NCBI RefSeq assembly: GCF_015354575.1
Contig: NZ_JACAFQ010000020.1
Location: 20,216 to 84,215, forward strand
Length of the DNA: 64,000 nucleotides
Direction: 5' to 3'
Source of the DNA: Pseudomonas sp. UFMG81
GTDB taxonomy: Bacteria; Pseudomonadota; Gammaproteobacteria; Pseudomonadales; Pseudomonadaceae
Shown piece by piece: positions 22,986 through 32,333 of the stretch (its first letter is position 1; each line of letters starts with the position of its first letter). The notes beneath the pieces were generated by a model, which ran no database searches, was not told the DNA's origin, and saw only the letters and a program-made list of their open reading frames with translations. The position numbers and the translations under genes are program-made.

Positions 22986-25379
22986 ATGCAGCAAGCGCCC
23001 CTGAAACTGCTGATGGTCGAAGACAGCTGCATGGATGCCGAACTGATCCTGCTGGGCCTGGAGCGTAGTGGCCTGCAGGTGCAATCGCGGCTGGTGTTCG
23101 ACCACGTGGCCGCCGAGCACGCCCTGCGCGAGGCGTCGTTCGACCTGATCCTCTGCGACTGCGTGCTGCCTGGCTCGTCCGGGGCCCAGGTGCTGGCCTG
23201 TGCGCAGCGCGTGGCGCCGGACATACCGTTCATCTTCCTCTCCGGCATCTATGGCGAAGAGCACGCAGTGGAGATGATCCGCCTGGGTGCCACCGACTAC
23301 GTGCTGAAGAAGAACCTGCCACTGCTCCCCAAAGCCGTAGGCCGGGCCCTGACCGAGGTGCAGGAGCGCCAGCGCCGGCGCCGTGCCGAGGAAGCCCTGG
23401 CCGAAGTCGAGGCGCGCGCGCGCATCGCCATCGACGCGGCCGGCATGGGCACCTGGGACTACCGCCCGCAGGACGGGCGAATGCTCTGGGATGACCGCTG
23501 CAAGATGCTGTTCGGCCTGCCGGCCGACACCCGTATGAACCTCGAGGTGTTCTACGCCGGGATCTACACGGACGACCTGCCCCGGGTGCGCGAGGCGGTG
23601 GAACAGGCCATGCGCCCGGACAGCGACGGCCACTACCGCGTGGAGTTTCGCATCGCCCAACCCGGCGGGCGCGAACCACGCTGGTTGCTGTCCAGTGGCC
23701 AGACCCAGTTCGTCGACGATCAGTGCGTGCGTTTCAGTGGTGTGCTGCAGGACATTCACCAGCAACGCCAGGCCACCCGGGCCCTGGAGCAGCTCAACGA
23801 GATGCTCGGTGAGCGCGTGGAGCGTCGCACCCGCGAACGCGATCGCGCGTGGGAACTGTCACAAGACCTGCTGGCGGTGCTGAACAAGGACATCACGCCA
23901 GTGGCGCTGAACCCGGCGTGGGAGGCCAGCCTGGGCTTCACCCGCGAACGCCTGGGGCAGGTCTCGCTGTTGCAACTGCTGCCCGAACCCGACCAGGAGG
24001 CCTTTCTCGCCGAAATCGCCGCGTTGTCGCTGGGCCGCAGCAGCGCACGCTTCGTCGGCCGTATCTTGCATGCCGGTGGCCAGCAGCGCTGGCTGTCGTG
24101 GGTGGTGGTGCCGGACGATGCCCTGCTGTACGTGGTCGCCCGCGACATCACCAGCGAACGCGAAGCGGTGCTGGACCTGGCCGAGGCCAACGAACGCCTG
24201 CGCGAGCAGATCGCAGAGCGCGAACGCATCGAGGCGGCGTTGCAGCAAATGCAAAGGCTGGAGGCGGTCGGCCAGCTCACGGCCGGCGTCGCCCATGACT
24301 TCAACAACCTGCTGACGGTCATCCTCACCGGTGCCAGCTTTTTGCAGCACGAACTGGACAATGGCCGTACGGACAAGGCCCACAAGCGCCTGCGCAACAT
24401 CCGCGAGGCCGGCGAGCGCGGGGCCAAGCTGACCGCGCAGTTATTGGCGTTCTCGCGCAAGCAGCGCCTGGAGCCGGTGCCGCTGAACCTCAATCGCACC
24501 CTGGCGGGGCTGGAGGAAATGCTACGGCGCACCCTCGGCGGCAACATCTCGGTGCGCCTGGAACTGGACGGCAACCTGTGGCAGGCACTCACCGACCCGA
24601 CCCAGACCGAGATGATCATCCTCAACCTGGCCATCAATGCCCGCGACGCCATGCCCGGTGGCGGCCAACTGACACTGGCCACCCGCAACACCCGCATCGA
24701 CGCCCCACCCCATCGCCCGGAAGACCCGGAGCCCGGCGAATACGTGGAACTGAGCATACGCGACACCGGCTGCGGCATGAGCGAAGAGACCGCCCTCAAG
24801 GTGTTCGAGCCGTTCTTCACCACCAAGGACATTGGCAAGGGGTCGGGGTTGGGCCTGGCCCAGGTGTTCGGCTTCGCCAAGCAGTCCGGTGGCGGGGTCG
24901 GCCTGCAGACAGCGCCCGGGCGGGGTACTCGAGTGAGCGTCTACCTGCCGGCGGTCAGGGCCAGCAGTCGCCCTCGCGGGCGGGAGCAGGACAAGGTGCA
25001 CCAGCTCATGGCCAGCGGCGGCAACCGCCACGTCCTGCTGGTGGACGACGACCCGCTGGTGCGCGAAGTGCTCGGCGACCTACTGCGCAGCCTCGGCTAT
25101 CAGGTGAGCCAGGCGCACAGCGGCCAGCAGGCCCTGGCGTTGCTCGATGCCACGACTGATCTGCTGCTCACCGACTTCGCCATGCCTGAGTTCAATGGCG
25201 CGCAGCTGGCGCTGGCCGCCCGCGAGCGTTATCCGCACCTGCCCGTGGTGTTCCTTACCGGTTATGCAGAGTTGCAAGAATTAGAGCTGCCGGACAGCCT
25301 GGTGATCCAGAAACCCACGCACGAGCATGTGCTGGCCCTGGCGCTGGCCGAGCTACTGGAGAAAAAGAAGGGGAAATAA
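22986..25379 (+). CDS. Hybrid histidine kinase REC-PAS-PAS-HisKA-HATPase-REC
   Basis: A 797-residue soluble hybrid kinase. An N-terminal receiver (residues about 7-120, Asp in LILCDCVLPG) is followed by two PAS domains (about 140-255 and 295-400) separated by a coiled coil, then HisKA with H437 (AGVAHDFNNLL), an HATPase (LAINARDAMPGGG, GSGLGLAQV) and a C-terminal receiver with D730 (LTDFAMP). No membrane helix. The start at 22986 follows TGAGG; upstream codons overlap the previous gene. The bracketing receivers suggest a phosphorelay taking input from the phytochrome via its N-terminal receiver. No output protein lies nearby. Confidence 0.92.
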   Translation: MQQAPLKLLMVEDSCMDAELILLGLERSGLQVQSRLVFDHVAAEHALREASFDLILCDCVLPGSSGAQVLACAQRVAPDIPFIFLSGIYGEEHAVEMIRLGATDYVLKKNLPLLPKAVGRALTEVQERQRRRRAEEALAEVEARARIAIDAAGMGTWDYRPQDGRMLWDDRCKMLFGLPADTRMNLEVFYAGIYTDDLPRVREAVEQAMRPDSDGHYRVEFRIAQPGGREPRWLLSSGQTQFVDDQCVRFSGVLQDIHQQRQATRALEQLNEMLGERVERRTRERDRAWELSQDLLAVLNKDITPVALNPAWEASLGFTRERLGQVSLLQLLPEPDQEAFLAEIAALSLGRSSARFVGRILHAGGQQRWLSWVVVPDDALLYVVARDITSEREAVLDLAEANERLREQIAERERIEAALQQMQRLEAVGQLTAGVAHDFNNLLTVILTGASFLQHELDNGRTDKAHKRLRNIREAGERGAKLTAQLLAFSRKQRLEPVPLNLNRTLAGLEEMLRRTLGGNISVRLELDGNLWQALTDPTQTEMIILNLAINARDAMPGGGQLTLATRNTRIDAPPHRPEDPEPGEYVELSIRDTGCGMSEETALKVFEPFFTTKDIGKGSGLGLAQVFGFAKQSGGGVGLQTAPGRGTRVSVYLPAVRASSRPRGREQDKVHQLMASGGNRHVLLVDDDPLVREVLGDLLRSLGYQVSQAHSGQQALALLDATTDLLLTDFAMPEFNGAQLALAARERYPHLPVVFLTGYAELQELELPDSLVIQKPTHEHVLALALAELLEKKKGK

Positions 25380-25400
25380 AAAAATCGCCTTAAGGCGATT
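25378..25400 (-). terminator. Terminator of the tRNA-Gln gene
   Basis: On the minus strand AATCGCC-TTAA-GGCGATT is followed directly by a run of seven T, 28 bases after the tRNA 3' end. The same dyad follows the hybrid kinase stop on the plus strand by a few bases. Confidence 0.85.
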
Positions 25401-25428
25401 GCGGGTGTTTCGAACTGGAAGGTAGTAA

Positions 25429-25503
25429 TGGCAGGGGCGGCTGGATTCGAACCAACGCATGGCAGGATCAAAACCTGCTGCCTTACCGCTTGGCGACGCC
25501 CCT
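25429..25503 (-). tRNA. tRNA-Gln (anticodon TTG)
   Basis: A 75-nt tRNA with encoded CCA. Acceptor stem AGGGGCG/CGCCCCT, D-loop AAGCGGTAAGGC, anticodon stem GCAGG/CCTGC with the loop TTTTGAT giving anticodon TTG, and T-arm GGTTCGAATCC. All four arms close. It reads CAA (and CAG by wobble). Confidence 0.97.
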
Positions 25504-25705
25504 GTATCGGATGTGACGAGTGACTGCTGCACCGTCGATCTGATCATTCACTGCCAGCTCCGTGTGGTGCTGTGCGGGAATGGCCGGCACTTTACCAGCG
25601 AGTTTCACGGTTGTGAAGCCTTTTTTTAAAAAAAATCACTGGAAAACAGCAAGTTAGTCGAAACCCACACAAATGGATGTGGAGCAGCTGCGTTGCACAG
25701 CTGTT

Positions 25706-25823
25706 CTGTAGGAGCGGCCTTGAGCCGCGAAAGGGGCGCAAAGCGGCCCCCGGCAGTCTTGACGCGTACTTGAAATCTTGGGGCTGCTCGCAGCCCTTTC
25801 GCGGCACAAGGCCGCTCCTACAG
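25706..25823. repeat. REP inverted pair, CTGTAGGAGCGGCCTTG type
   Basis: Facing copies of CTGTAGGAGCGGCCTTG...CGCGAAAGGG at the two ends with a partly complementary middle. It is the main content of the gap from 25504 to 25971, where I see no gene; the rest of that gap is unassigned, with an AT-rich stretch near 25620-25640. Confidence 0.9.
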
Positions 25824-25971
25824 GTGACGTGCAAACTTCGGGCTTGCCGGCGATGAGGCCGGCATTCATCGCACATGACCACCCGTCGCTTTTTCCCCGC
25901 CTCGCGCCAACAGATTCCGCTCACCCCCTTCCAATCAGATAAACCACCTGCGCATCACAAGGAGGGCGCCC

Positions 25972-26214
25972 ATGCCAGTTTCCCATGACCTCTACCAGGA
26001 CCTGCACTTCCCCCGCGAGATCGTCCAGCAGCGGCGCCAGCAGGACAAGCAGCTCGACCGCCTGCTCGACGAGTACATGGACATCGACAACCAGGTACTG
26101 GCCGCCGAGTCGATCTCGGCGGGCAATTTCTCGGATGAGGCCCTGCGCCATCTCAAGGAGCGCCGCCTGACGGTCAAGTACATGATCGAGCGCCAGCTCG
26201 AACACAAGGCCTGA
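25972..26214 (+). CDS. YdcH-family (DUF465) small protein
   Basis: An 80-residue, highly charged, helical protein. H-D-L at the start, the LDRLLDEYMDIDNQV helix and the LKERRLTVKYMIERQL end follow the YdcH/DUF465 pattern. AAGGAGG precedes the ATG. The function of the family is unknown. The stop lies 6 bases from the stop of the convergent DUF1810 gene. Confidence 0.85.
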   Translation: MPVSHDLYQDLHFPREIVQQRRQQDKQLDRLLDEYMDIDNQVLAAESISAGNFSDEALRHLKERRLTVKYMIERQLEHKA

Positions 26215-26220
26215 GTGGCC

Positions 26221-26646
26221 TCACTGACGCAACAGCTCCAGTGTTCGGGCATCCGGCCGCCCTTCGTAGAACTGCTTGAGCGCCCGCAAGAACAGCGGCT
26301 CGTGCGGATCGACCTGGTTGAAAAGGGTCAGGCACGAGCGCAGCTTCAGATCGTCCGGGCTGCCGAGGATCTGCCGTGCGCTCTTGTCAGCATGGCGTAG
26401 AAGCGCATTGACGCAGGCCAGCAGCCGGGGCCCCAGTAGCGGGTGTTCGAGATAGGCACGGGCCTCGGCAATACCTGAAAGTGCATAGCGCTCGGCCATG
26501 ACGCTATGACCGAGGCCATCAAGTTGAGGGAACACAAACCACATCCAATGGCTGTTCTTGTGCCCGGCGTCCAGCTCCCGCAGCGCGCGATCATGGACGG
26601 GCGCCTGGGCCTGGACGAAACGGTCGAGATCGAAGGGATCGGACAT
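26221..26646 (-). CDS. DUF1810 family protein
   Basis: A 141-residue soluble protein matching the DUF1810 family: F-D-L-D-R-F-V-Q-A-Q near the start, then AGHKNSHWMWFVFPQL, which is the family hallmark, and HPLLGPRL. The function is unknown. The ATG at 26646 has GGAG ten bases upstream; an in-frame ATG at 26661 is possible. Convergent with the YdcH-like gene and divergent from zapE. Confidence 0.88.
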   Translation of the reverse strand: MSDPFDLDRFVQAQAPVHDRALRELDAGHKNSHWMWFVFPQLDGLGHSVMAERYALSGIAEARAYLEHPLLGPRLLACVNALLRHADKSARQILGSPDDLKLRSCLTLFNQVDPHEPLFLRALKQFYEGRPDARTLELLRQ

Positions 26647-26787
26647 GCTGGCATGCTCCATGAGTGGGCCTGTTGAACAGACTACCCCTCGATGCGCCTG
26701 GCTTTCGGCTTTCGCGACGCTTGCCCTGTATGGGCTGGGTTGGTCAGAATCCCTCCGCTCGCAATATGCGCCTACGAGGAAACTGCC

Positions 26788-27849
26788 TTGACCACCTGGA
26801 TCCCTGCCCCGCTGCGTCGCCTGCGCAACCGTGCGCCGCACGCCAGCGCCCTGCTGGCGTACTTCCAGGGCAAGGCCGGCGAGCGCGGCTACATCTTGAG
26901 CGAGGGACAAGGCCGGGTGATCGAGGCCATGGCCACGCAATTGGCCGCGCTCGACGAAGGCCAGCCGCGCAGCCTGTACCTGCACGGTTCGGTGGGGCGC
27001 GGCAAGAGCTGGCTGCTGGACGGCTTCTTCCAGGCCGTGCCGATCACCGACAAACGCCGCCTGCACTTTCACGACTTCTTCGCCCGGCTGTACCAAGGCA
27101 TGCACCGCCACCGGGCGCAGGCTGATGCACTGGGCGCGACCCTCGATGAACTGCTGGGCGAGGTGCGGGTGCTATGCTTCGACGAGTTCCACGTGCACGA
27201 CATCGGTGACGCCATGCTGCTCACCCGGCTGTTCAACGCTCTGTTCGAACGCGGCATCTTCCTGCTGGTGACCTCCAACTACGCGCCCGAAGGGCTGCTG
27301 CCCAACCCGCTGTATCACGAACGCTTCCTGCCGGTGATCCGCTTGATCAACGGGCGCATGCAGGTGCTGGAAGTGGGCGGCGACACCGACTTCCGCAGCC
27401 TGCCGGCCAACCGCGAGCACCAATGTTTTACCCAGGGGCATTACGTCTGGCCGGGCGATCTGGCGCAACGGCAGCACCTGCAGTTACCTCAGTTGCAGCC
27501 AGTCACGCTGCAGATCAACAACCGGCCGCTGCGCGCTCTGGCCGTTGAGGGGCGGCGGGTGATGATCAGTTTCGAGGGTTTGTGCGAACAACCCACTGCG
27601 GTCATCGACTACCTGGCGCTGGCCATGCAATACGATCAGTGGATCATCGACGGGCTGGACGACCTGGCCGAATGTTCGCTGGCGGCGCAGCAACGCTTCG
27701 TCAACCTGGTGGATGTGCTGTATGACCAGGACCGTCAGCTGACGGTGATCGGCAAGCGGGCCCTGCAAGAAAGCCTGGGCGGCGCGATTGCCGACCTGAT
27801 GCGTACCCGCAGCCGGCTGGGGCAGTTGCATCAGGTGGGGCCACGCTGA
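26788..27849 (+). CDS. zapE: ZapE/AFG1-type AAA ATPase
   Basis: A 353-residue ATPase of the AFG1/ZapE family, associated with FtsZ ring constriction in E. coli. Walker A is GSVGRGKS (about 67-74) and Walker B is VLCFDEFHV; the AFG1-typical HFHDFFARL and LVTSNYAPEGL follow. I place the start at the TTG at 26788 because GAGGA lies 8 bases upstream and the protein then has the family's length. The open frame extends upstream to an ATG at 26692, but that segment has no family resemblance. Confidence 0.88.
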   Translation: MTTWIPAPLRRLRNRAPHASALLAYFQGKAGERGYILSEGQGRVIEAMATQLAALDEGQPRSLYLHGSVGRGKSWLLDGFFQAVPITDKRRLHFHDFFARLYQGMHRHRAQADALGATLDELLGEVRVLCFDEFHVHDIGDAMLLTRLFNALFERGIFLLVTSNYAPEGLLPNPLYHERFLPVIRLINGRMQVLEVGGDTDFRSLPANREHQCFTQGHYVWPGDLAQRQHLQLPQLQPVTLQINNRPLRALAVEGRRVMISFEGLCEQPTAVIDYLALAMQYDQWIIDGLDDLAECSLAAQQRFVNLVDVLYDQDRQLTVIGKRALQESLGGAIADLMRTRSRLGQLHQVGPR

Positions 27850-27915
27850 AGCGGTGCCGTGCAAGCCTCAAAATGGGAGCAGCTGTTGCGCTCGAAATCT
27901 AGAGAGCCAGCGCGA

Positions 27916-28050
27916 TGCCTGTAGGAGCGGCCTTGCCGGGGCGCCGGACCGGTCGGAATGGGGTGCGCAGCGCCCCCAGGATCTCGAGTATGCCCAAGAT
28001 CGCCGGGGCCGCTGCGCGGCCCATTCGCGACACAAGGCCGCTCCTACAGG
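27916..28050. repeat. Degenerate REP inverted pair
   Basis: CCTGTAGGAGCGGCCTTG at both ends in opposite orientation, but the left arm diverges after 18 bases (GCCGGGGCGCCGGACC instead of the usual CGCGAAAGGG). It lies between convergent zapE and prpE. Confidence 0.85.
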
Positions 28051-28100
28051 AGAAATGCAAGCCTTGAGGTGGGTGGCTTGCCGGCGATAACGGCTGCGCA

Positions 28101-29990
28101 TCACCCCGCCCTGGGCAAATCCGCCAACACCCCTTCGATCTCCCCGAGCACCGCCGGATCGTCCAGCGTCGATGGCGGTACATAGTCCTGCCCATCGGCA
28201 ATCTTGCGCAGCACCGCGCGCAAGATCTTGCCCGAGCGGGTCTTGGGCAAACGCTTGACCAGGCGCACGCGGTTGAAACAGGCCAGCGCGCCGATCTGCT
28301 CGCGCACACTGGCCACCAGTTCGCCCTGCAACTGCGACTCGCCGATGCCCTGCCCGTCCTTTAGCACAACCAGCGCCAGCGGCACCTGGCCCTTGATCTC
28401 GTCATGCACACCGATCACCGCGCACTCGGCCACCGCCGGGTGACGCGCCACCAGGTCCTCCATCTCGCCGGTGGACAGCCGATGGCCGGAGACGTTAATC
28501 ACATCGTCGGTGCGGCCCATGATGTAGACGAAGCCGTCGTCATCCAGGTAGCCGCCGTCGCCGGTGTGGTAGTAGCCCGGATAGCTCTGCAGATACGCTT
28601 GCAGATAGCGCTCGTGATCACCCCAGAGAGTCTGGCTGCAGCCAGGCGGCAACGGCAGGGCGATGACGATGGCGCCCTGCTGGTTCGGCCCCAGCGGTTT
28701 GCCGTCATCGTCCAGTACCTGCACGTGATAGCCCGGCACCGCGCGGTTGCTCGACCCCGGCCGCGCCGCGCTGCCCGCAAGCCCCACACAAGGCGCGGTG
28801 ACCGGCCAGCCGGTTTCGGTCTGCCACCAGTGGTCGTGCACCGGCTTGCCGCTCACCCGCTCCAGCCATTCGTGGGTACTGGAGTCAAGCTTCTCGCCGG
28901 CCAGGAACAGCTGGCGCAACGATCCCAGGTCGTGGCGGCGGATCAGCTCGCCTTCGGGGTCTTCCTTGCGGATCGCGCGCATGGCAGTGGGCGCGCAGAA
29001 CAGCGCGTTAACCTGGTATTGCTCCACAACCCGCCAGTACGCCGAAGCATCCGGCGTGCGGATCGGCTTGCCCTCGTAGAACACCGTGGTGCAGCCGCTC
29101 ATCAGTGGCCCGTAGACGATCAGCGAGTGGCCAACCACCCAACCCACATCGGAAATGCCCCACCACACATCGCCCGCCTGCATGCCATAGATGTGACGCA
29201 TGGCGTAGCACAGCGCCACCGCGTTGCCGCCGTTCTCGCGCACGATGCCCTTGGGTTTGCCGGTGGTGCCGGAGGTGTACATGATGTACAGCGGATCGCC
29301 CGCATCCAGTTCGACCGGGGCCACCGGTTCGGCACCCACCAGCGCCTGCTGCCAGTCCAGGTCACGCCCTGGCTGCAGCTCGGCACGCGCCTGCGGGCGT
29401 TGCAGCACCAGTACCCGCCTGGGTTGATGGCGAGACAACGCCAGGGCGCGGTCGACCAGTGGCTTGTAGGCGATGACGCGGTCGAACTCCAACCCACAGG
29501 AGGCGGTGAGCAGCAGCGTCGGCCGGGCATCGTCGATGCGCAGGGCCAGCTCGTTGGCGGCAAAGCCGCCGAACACCACCGAGTGCACCGCACCGATACG
29601 TGCGCAGGCCAGCATGGCCATGGCCGCCTGCGGCACCATCGGCATGTAGATGATCACCCCGTCGCCCTTGCCCACGCCCAGTGCGCGCATCAGGCCGGCC
29701 AGACGCGCCACTTCGTCGCGCAGCTGGTGGTAGGTGAAGGTCTGCTGCACGCCGGTCACGGGGGAGTCGTAGATCAGCGCCAGTTGCTCGCCCCTGCCCT
29801 GTTCGATCTGGTGATCGAGGGCCAGGTGGCAGCTGTTCAGGCGGCCGTCGGCAAACCAGCGGTGAGTGCCGTCGGGGTTCTGTTGCAGGGTGAGGCTGGG
29901 CTTGCGCTGCCAGGCCAGTTGGTCGGCCTGGGCCTGCCAGAAGGCCGCGGGGTCGGCGATGGAATGGGCGTAGCTGTGCTGATAGGTCAT
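28101..29990 (-). CDS. prpE: Propionyl-CoA synthetase (acetyl-CoA synthetase family)
   Basis: A 629-residue adenylate-forming ligase that makes propionyl-CoA from propionate, ATP and CoA. Motifs: YTSGTTGKPKG, the acetyl-CoA-synthetase-type WWQTETGWP, YHTGDGGYLD, and the C-terminal KTRSGKILR whose lysine is catalytic and is the usual acetylation site. The wording of the substrate region (VWWGISDVGWVVGHS) fits PrpE better than Acs. It lies some 12 kb from the prp operon that would use its product. No strong ribosome binding site is seen. Divergent from the LRR-kinase gene. Confidence 0.9.
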   Translation of the reverse strand: MTYQHSYAHSIADPAAFWQAQADQLAWQRKPSLTLQQNPDGTHRWFADGRLNSCHLALDHQIEQGRGEQLALIYDSPVTGVQQTFTYHQLRDEVARLAGLMRALGVGKGDGVIIYMPMVPQAAMAMLACARIGAVHSVVFGGFAANELALRIDDARPTLLLTASCGLEFDRVIAYKPLVDRALALSRHQPRRVLVLQRPQARAELQPGRDLDWQQALVGAEPVAPVELDAGDPLYIMYTSGTTGKPKGIVRENGGNAVALCYAMRHIYGMQAGDVWWGISDVGWVVGHSLIVYGPLMSGCTTVFYEGKPIRTPDASAYWRVVEQYQVNALFCAPTAMRAIRKEDPEGELIRRHDLGSLRQLFLAGEKLDSSTHEWLERVSGKPVHDHWWQTETGWPVTAPCVGLAGSAARPGSSNRAVPGYHVQVLDDDGKPLGPNQQGAIVIALPLPPGCSQTLWGDHERYLQAYLQSYPGYYHTGDGGYLDDDGFVYIMGRTDDVINVSGHRLSTGEMEDLVARHPAVAECAVIGVHDEIKGQVPLALVVLKDGQGIGESQLQGELVASVREQIGALACFNRVRLVKRLPKTRSGKILRAVLRKIADGQDYVPPSTLDDPAVLGEIEGVLADLPRAG

Positions 29991-30143
29991 TGGTTCACAA
30001 CCCGGTACTTGTTGTTATTGAAGGGCGAGCTTCGAGTATGGACCGGGACCGTGCGTGCGCCATCGGACTTAAGTCGCAACCCATATGCAGATTTGCACGG
30101 GGTAAGCCCGTAGAATGACCGCCCCTTGAAAGCAGAGCCCTCC

Positions 30144-31433
30144 ATGCACACCCTCGACGACCTGCGCGCCGGCCGCCTGCGCGGCATCACCCGGCTGAAC
30201 CTGAACCAGGGCCTGGGCCAATTCCCCCGCGAGATCTTCGACCTGGCCGACAGCCTGGAAGTGCTCGACCTCAGTGACAACGCGCTGTCCGAGCTGCCCG
30301 ACGACCTGCATCGGCTGACCCGGCTGAAAGTACTGTTCTGCGCCAACAACCGTTTTACCCAGGTGCCCCACGCCATCGGCCGCTGCCAGGCGCTGGAAAC
30401 CGTGGGGTTCAAGAGCAACCACATCGCGCAGGTCGATGCCCAGGCACTGCCACCGCGCCTGCGCTCGCTGGTGCTCACCGACAACCGCGTGGAACAGCTG
30501 CCCGATGCCTTGGGTGACTGCCTGCACCTGCAAAAACTGATGCTCGCCGGCAACCGCCTCACCTGCCTGCCCGAGGGCCTGGCCCGTTGCGAAAAGCTCG
30601 AGCTGCTGCGCATTGCCAGCAACCGCCTGAGCGCCCTGCCGGATTGGCTGTTGCGCCTGCCCAGCCTGGCCTGGCTGGCCTATGCCGACAACCCGCTGGC
30701 GCAGGGTTTCATCCCACCCGAAGCGGATGGCCATTGCCCGAGCATTCGCTGGCAGGAAGTGCAGCTCGCAGAAGAACTGGGGCGCGGCGCTTCCGGGCTG
30801 ATCCATCGCGCCCACTGCCAGGGCCAGGAGCGCCCGGTGGCGGTCAAGCTGTACAAGGGCGCGATCACCAGTGACGGCTCGCCCCTGGCGGAAATGCGCG
30901 CCTGCATCGCGGCCGGTGAGCACCCTCAGCTGGTGGGCCTGGCCGGTCGAGTCGACGACCACCCGCAACAACTGCCGGCGCTAGTGATGCAGTTGATCGA
31001 CCCGACCTGGCGCAACCTCGCCGGCCCACCCAGCCTCGACAGCTGCACCCGTGACCGCCACCCCGAGGGGCGCCGGCTGACGCTGCCGGTCGTGCGCCGC
31101 CTGGCCGCCGGCATCGCCTCGGTGTGCGCGCACCTGCATGCACGCGGCCTGAGCCATGGCGACCTGTACGGGCACAACATCCTGTTCGCCGACGACGGCC
31201 AATGCCTGCTGGGTGACTTCGGCGCGGCCTCGTTCCACCCGCGCGATACCAGCCCCCACGCGCAGGCCCTCGAACGACTGGAAGTGCGCGCTTTCGGCAT
31301 CCTCGTCGAAGAATTGCTGGCTCAGTGCCAGGAGAGCGACCCGCCGCTGCACCAATTGGCCAGGCGCTGCCAGCACCCCGACGTGGCAGCGCGCCCGTGC
31401 TTCAATGAACTGGTCGAACGCCTGCCAGGCTGA
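30144..31433 (+). CDS. Leucine-rich-repeat protein fused to a serine/threonine kinase
   Basis: A 429-residue fusion. About six to seven LRR units of 23 residues (pattern LxxLxLxxNxLxxLP) fill residues 35-190. A eukaryotic-type kinase fold follows from about 200: glycine loop ELGRGASG, ATP-binding lysine in VAVKLYK, catalytic loop HGDLYGHN and DFG in LLGDFGAAS. All key catalytic residues are present, so kinase activity is plausible. No signal peptide or membrane segment, so a cytoplasmic protein is expected. The LRRs presumably select a protein partner. No phosphatase gene is adjacent. The ATG at 30144 is the first good start. Confidence 0.88.
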   Translation: MHTLDDLRAGRLRGITRLNLNQGLGQFPREIFDLADSLEVLDLSDNALSELPDDLHRLTRLKVLFCANNRFTQVPHAIGRCQALETVGFKSNHIAQVDAQALPPRLRSLVLTDNRVEQLPDALGDCLHLQKLMLAGNRLTCLPEGLARCEKLELLRIASNRLSALPDWLLRLPSLAWLAYADNPLAQGFIPPEADGHCPSIRWQEVQLAEELGRGASGLIHRAHCQGQERPVAVKLYKGAITSDGSPLAEMRACIAAGEHPQLVGLAGRVDDHPQQLPALVMQLIDPTWRNLAGPPSLDSCTRDRHPEGRRLTLPVVRRLAAGIASVCAHLHARGLSHGDLYGHNILFADDGQCLLGDFGAASFHPRDTSPHAQALERLEVRAFGILVEELLAQCQESDPPLHQLARRCQHPDVAARPCFNELVERLPG

Positions 31434-31466
31434 ACACCTCCACTCCCTTTGTCAACGAGCATCAGC

Positions 31467-32333
31467 ATGGACATCGATCAGGCCCGAACCTTCCTGGAAA
31501 TCGTGCGTTGCGGCAGCCTGGTCGCCGCCGCCGAGCGCCTGTTCGTGTCGCAGACGGCGATCACCGCGCGGGTGCAGCGCCTGGAGCAGCAGCTGGGCTG
31601 CCAGCTGTTCGTGCGTAGCCGCACGGGCGCCAGCTTGACCAGCGACGGCGAAGCCTTCGTGACCTACGCCAACCAGCTGGTGCAGACCTGGGAAGCCGCA
31701 CGCCGCGACCTGCCGCTACCCCAAGGCTGCCAGCAAGTGCTGCATGTGGGCGGTGAAGTGAGCCTGGGTAACCCAATGCTGCTCGACTGGGTCAGCGCCC
31801 TGTACCGGGAGCTGCCCAGCCATGCGGTGCGCAGCGAGGTCAGCGATGGCGAGTCGCTGCTGCGCAAGGTGGAGATGGGCCTGCTCGACGCCGCACTGGT
31901 GTACCAGCCGACCTATGGCCCGGGCCTGCAAGTGGAGCAACTGATGGAGGAGAAGCTGATCCGCGTGCGCCGGGTGGACCGGCCCGAGCCATATGTCTAC
32001 ATCGACTGGGGTGAAGCCTTCCGTCGCCAGCACGACGCCGCGCTGCCCGACCTGGCACGCCCGGCGCTGAGCTTCAACCTGGGGCCGCTGGCCCTGCAGT
32101 TCATCCTCGACCAGGGCGGCAGTGGCTATTTCCGAACCCGCGTCGTACAGGCCTATCTGCAGAGTGGGGTATTCGAACGGGTGCCTGAGGCGCCTGAGTT
32201 CACCTACCCGACGTTCCTGGTGTATGCCCGCAAGCGCGACAGCGAGGCGTTGCAGCAGTCGTTCGAGGTGCTGCGCCGGCTGGTGGCGGCCGGCGAAAGC
32301 GACTGGTCACAGCGCTGGGACCCGGTTATCTGA
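31467..32333 (+). CDS. LysR-family transcriptional regulator
   Basis: A 288-residue LysR-type regulator. The HTH covers residues 5-65 (GSLVAAAERLFVSQTAITARVQRLEQQLG), followed by a substrate-binding domain. It starts 33 bases after the LRR-kinase stop in the same direction, so they may be co-transcribed. Its 3' end overlaps the convergent HPP/CBS gene by 27 bases. The ligand and targets are unknown. Confidence 0.88.
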   Translation: MDIDQARTFLEIVRCGSLVAAAERLFVSQTAITARVQRLEQQLGCQLFVRSRTGASLTSDGEAFVTYANQLVQTWEAARRDLPLPQGCQQVLHVGGEVSLGNPMLLDWVSALYRELPSHAVRSEVSDGESLLRKVEMGLLDAALVYQPTYGPGLQVEQLMEEKLIRVRRVDRPEPYVYIDWGEAFRRQHDAALPDLARPALSFNLGPLALQFILDQGGSGYFRTRVVQAYLQSGVFERVPEAPEFTYPTFLVYARKRDSEALQQSFEVLRRLVAAGESDWSQRWDPVI

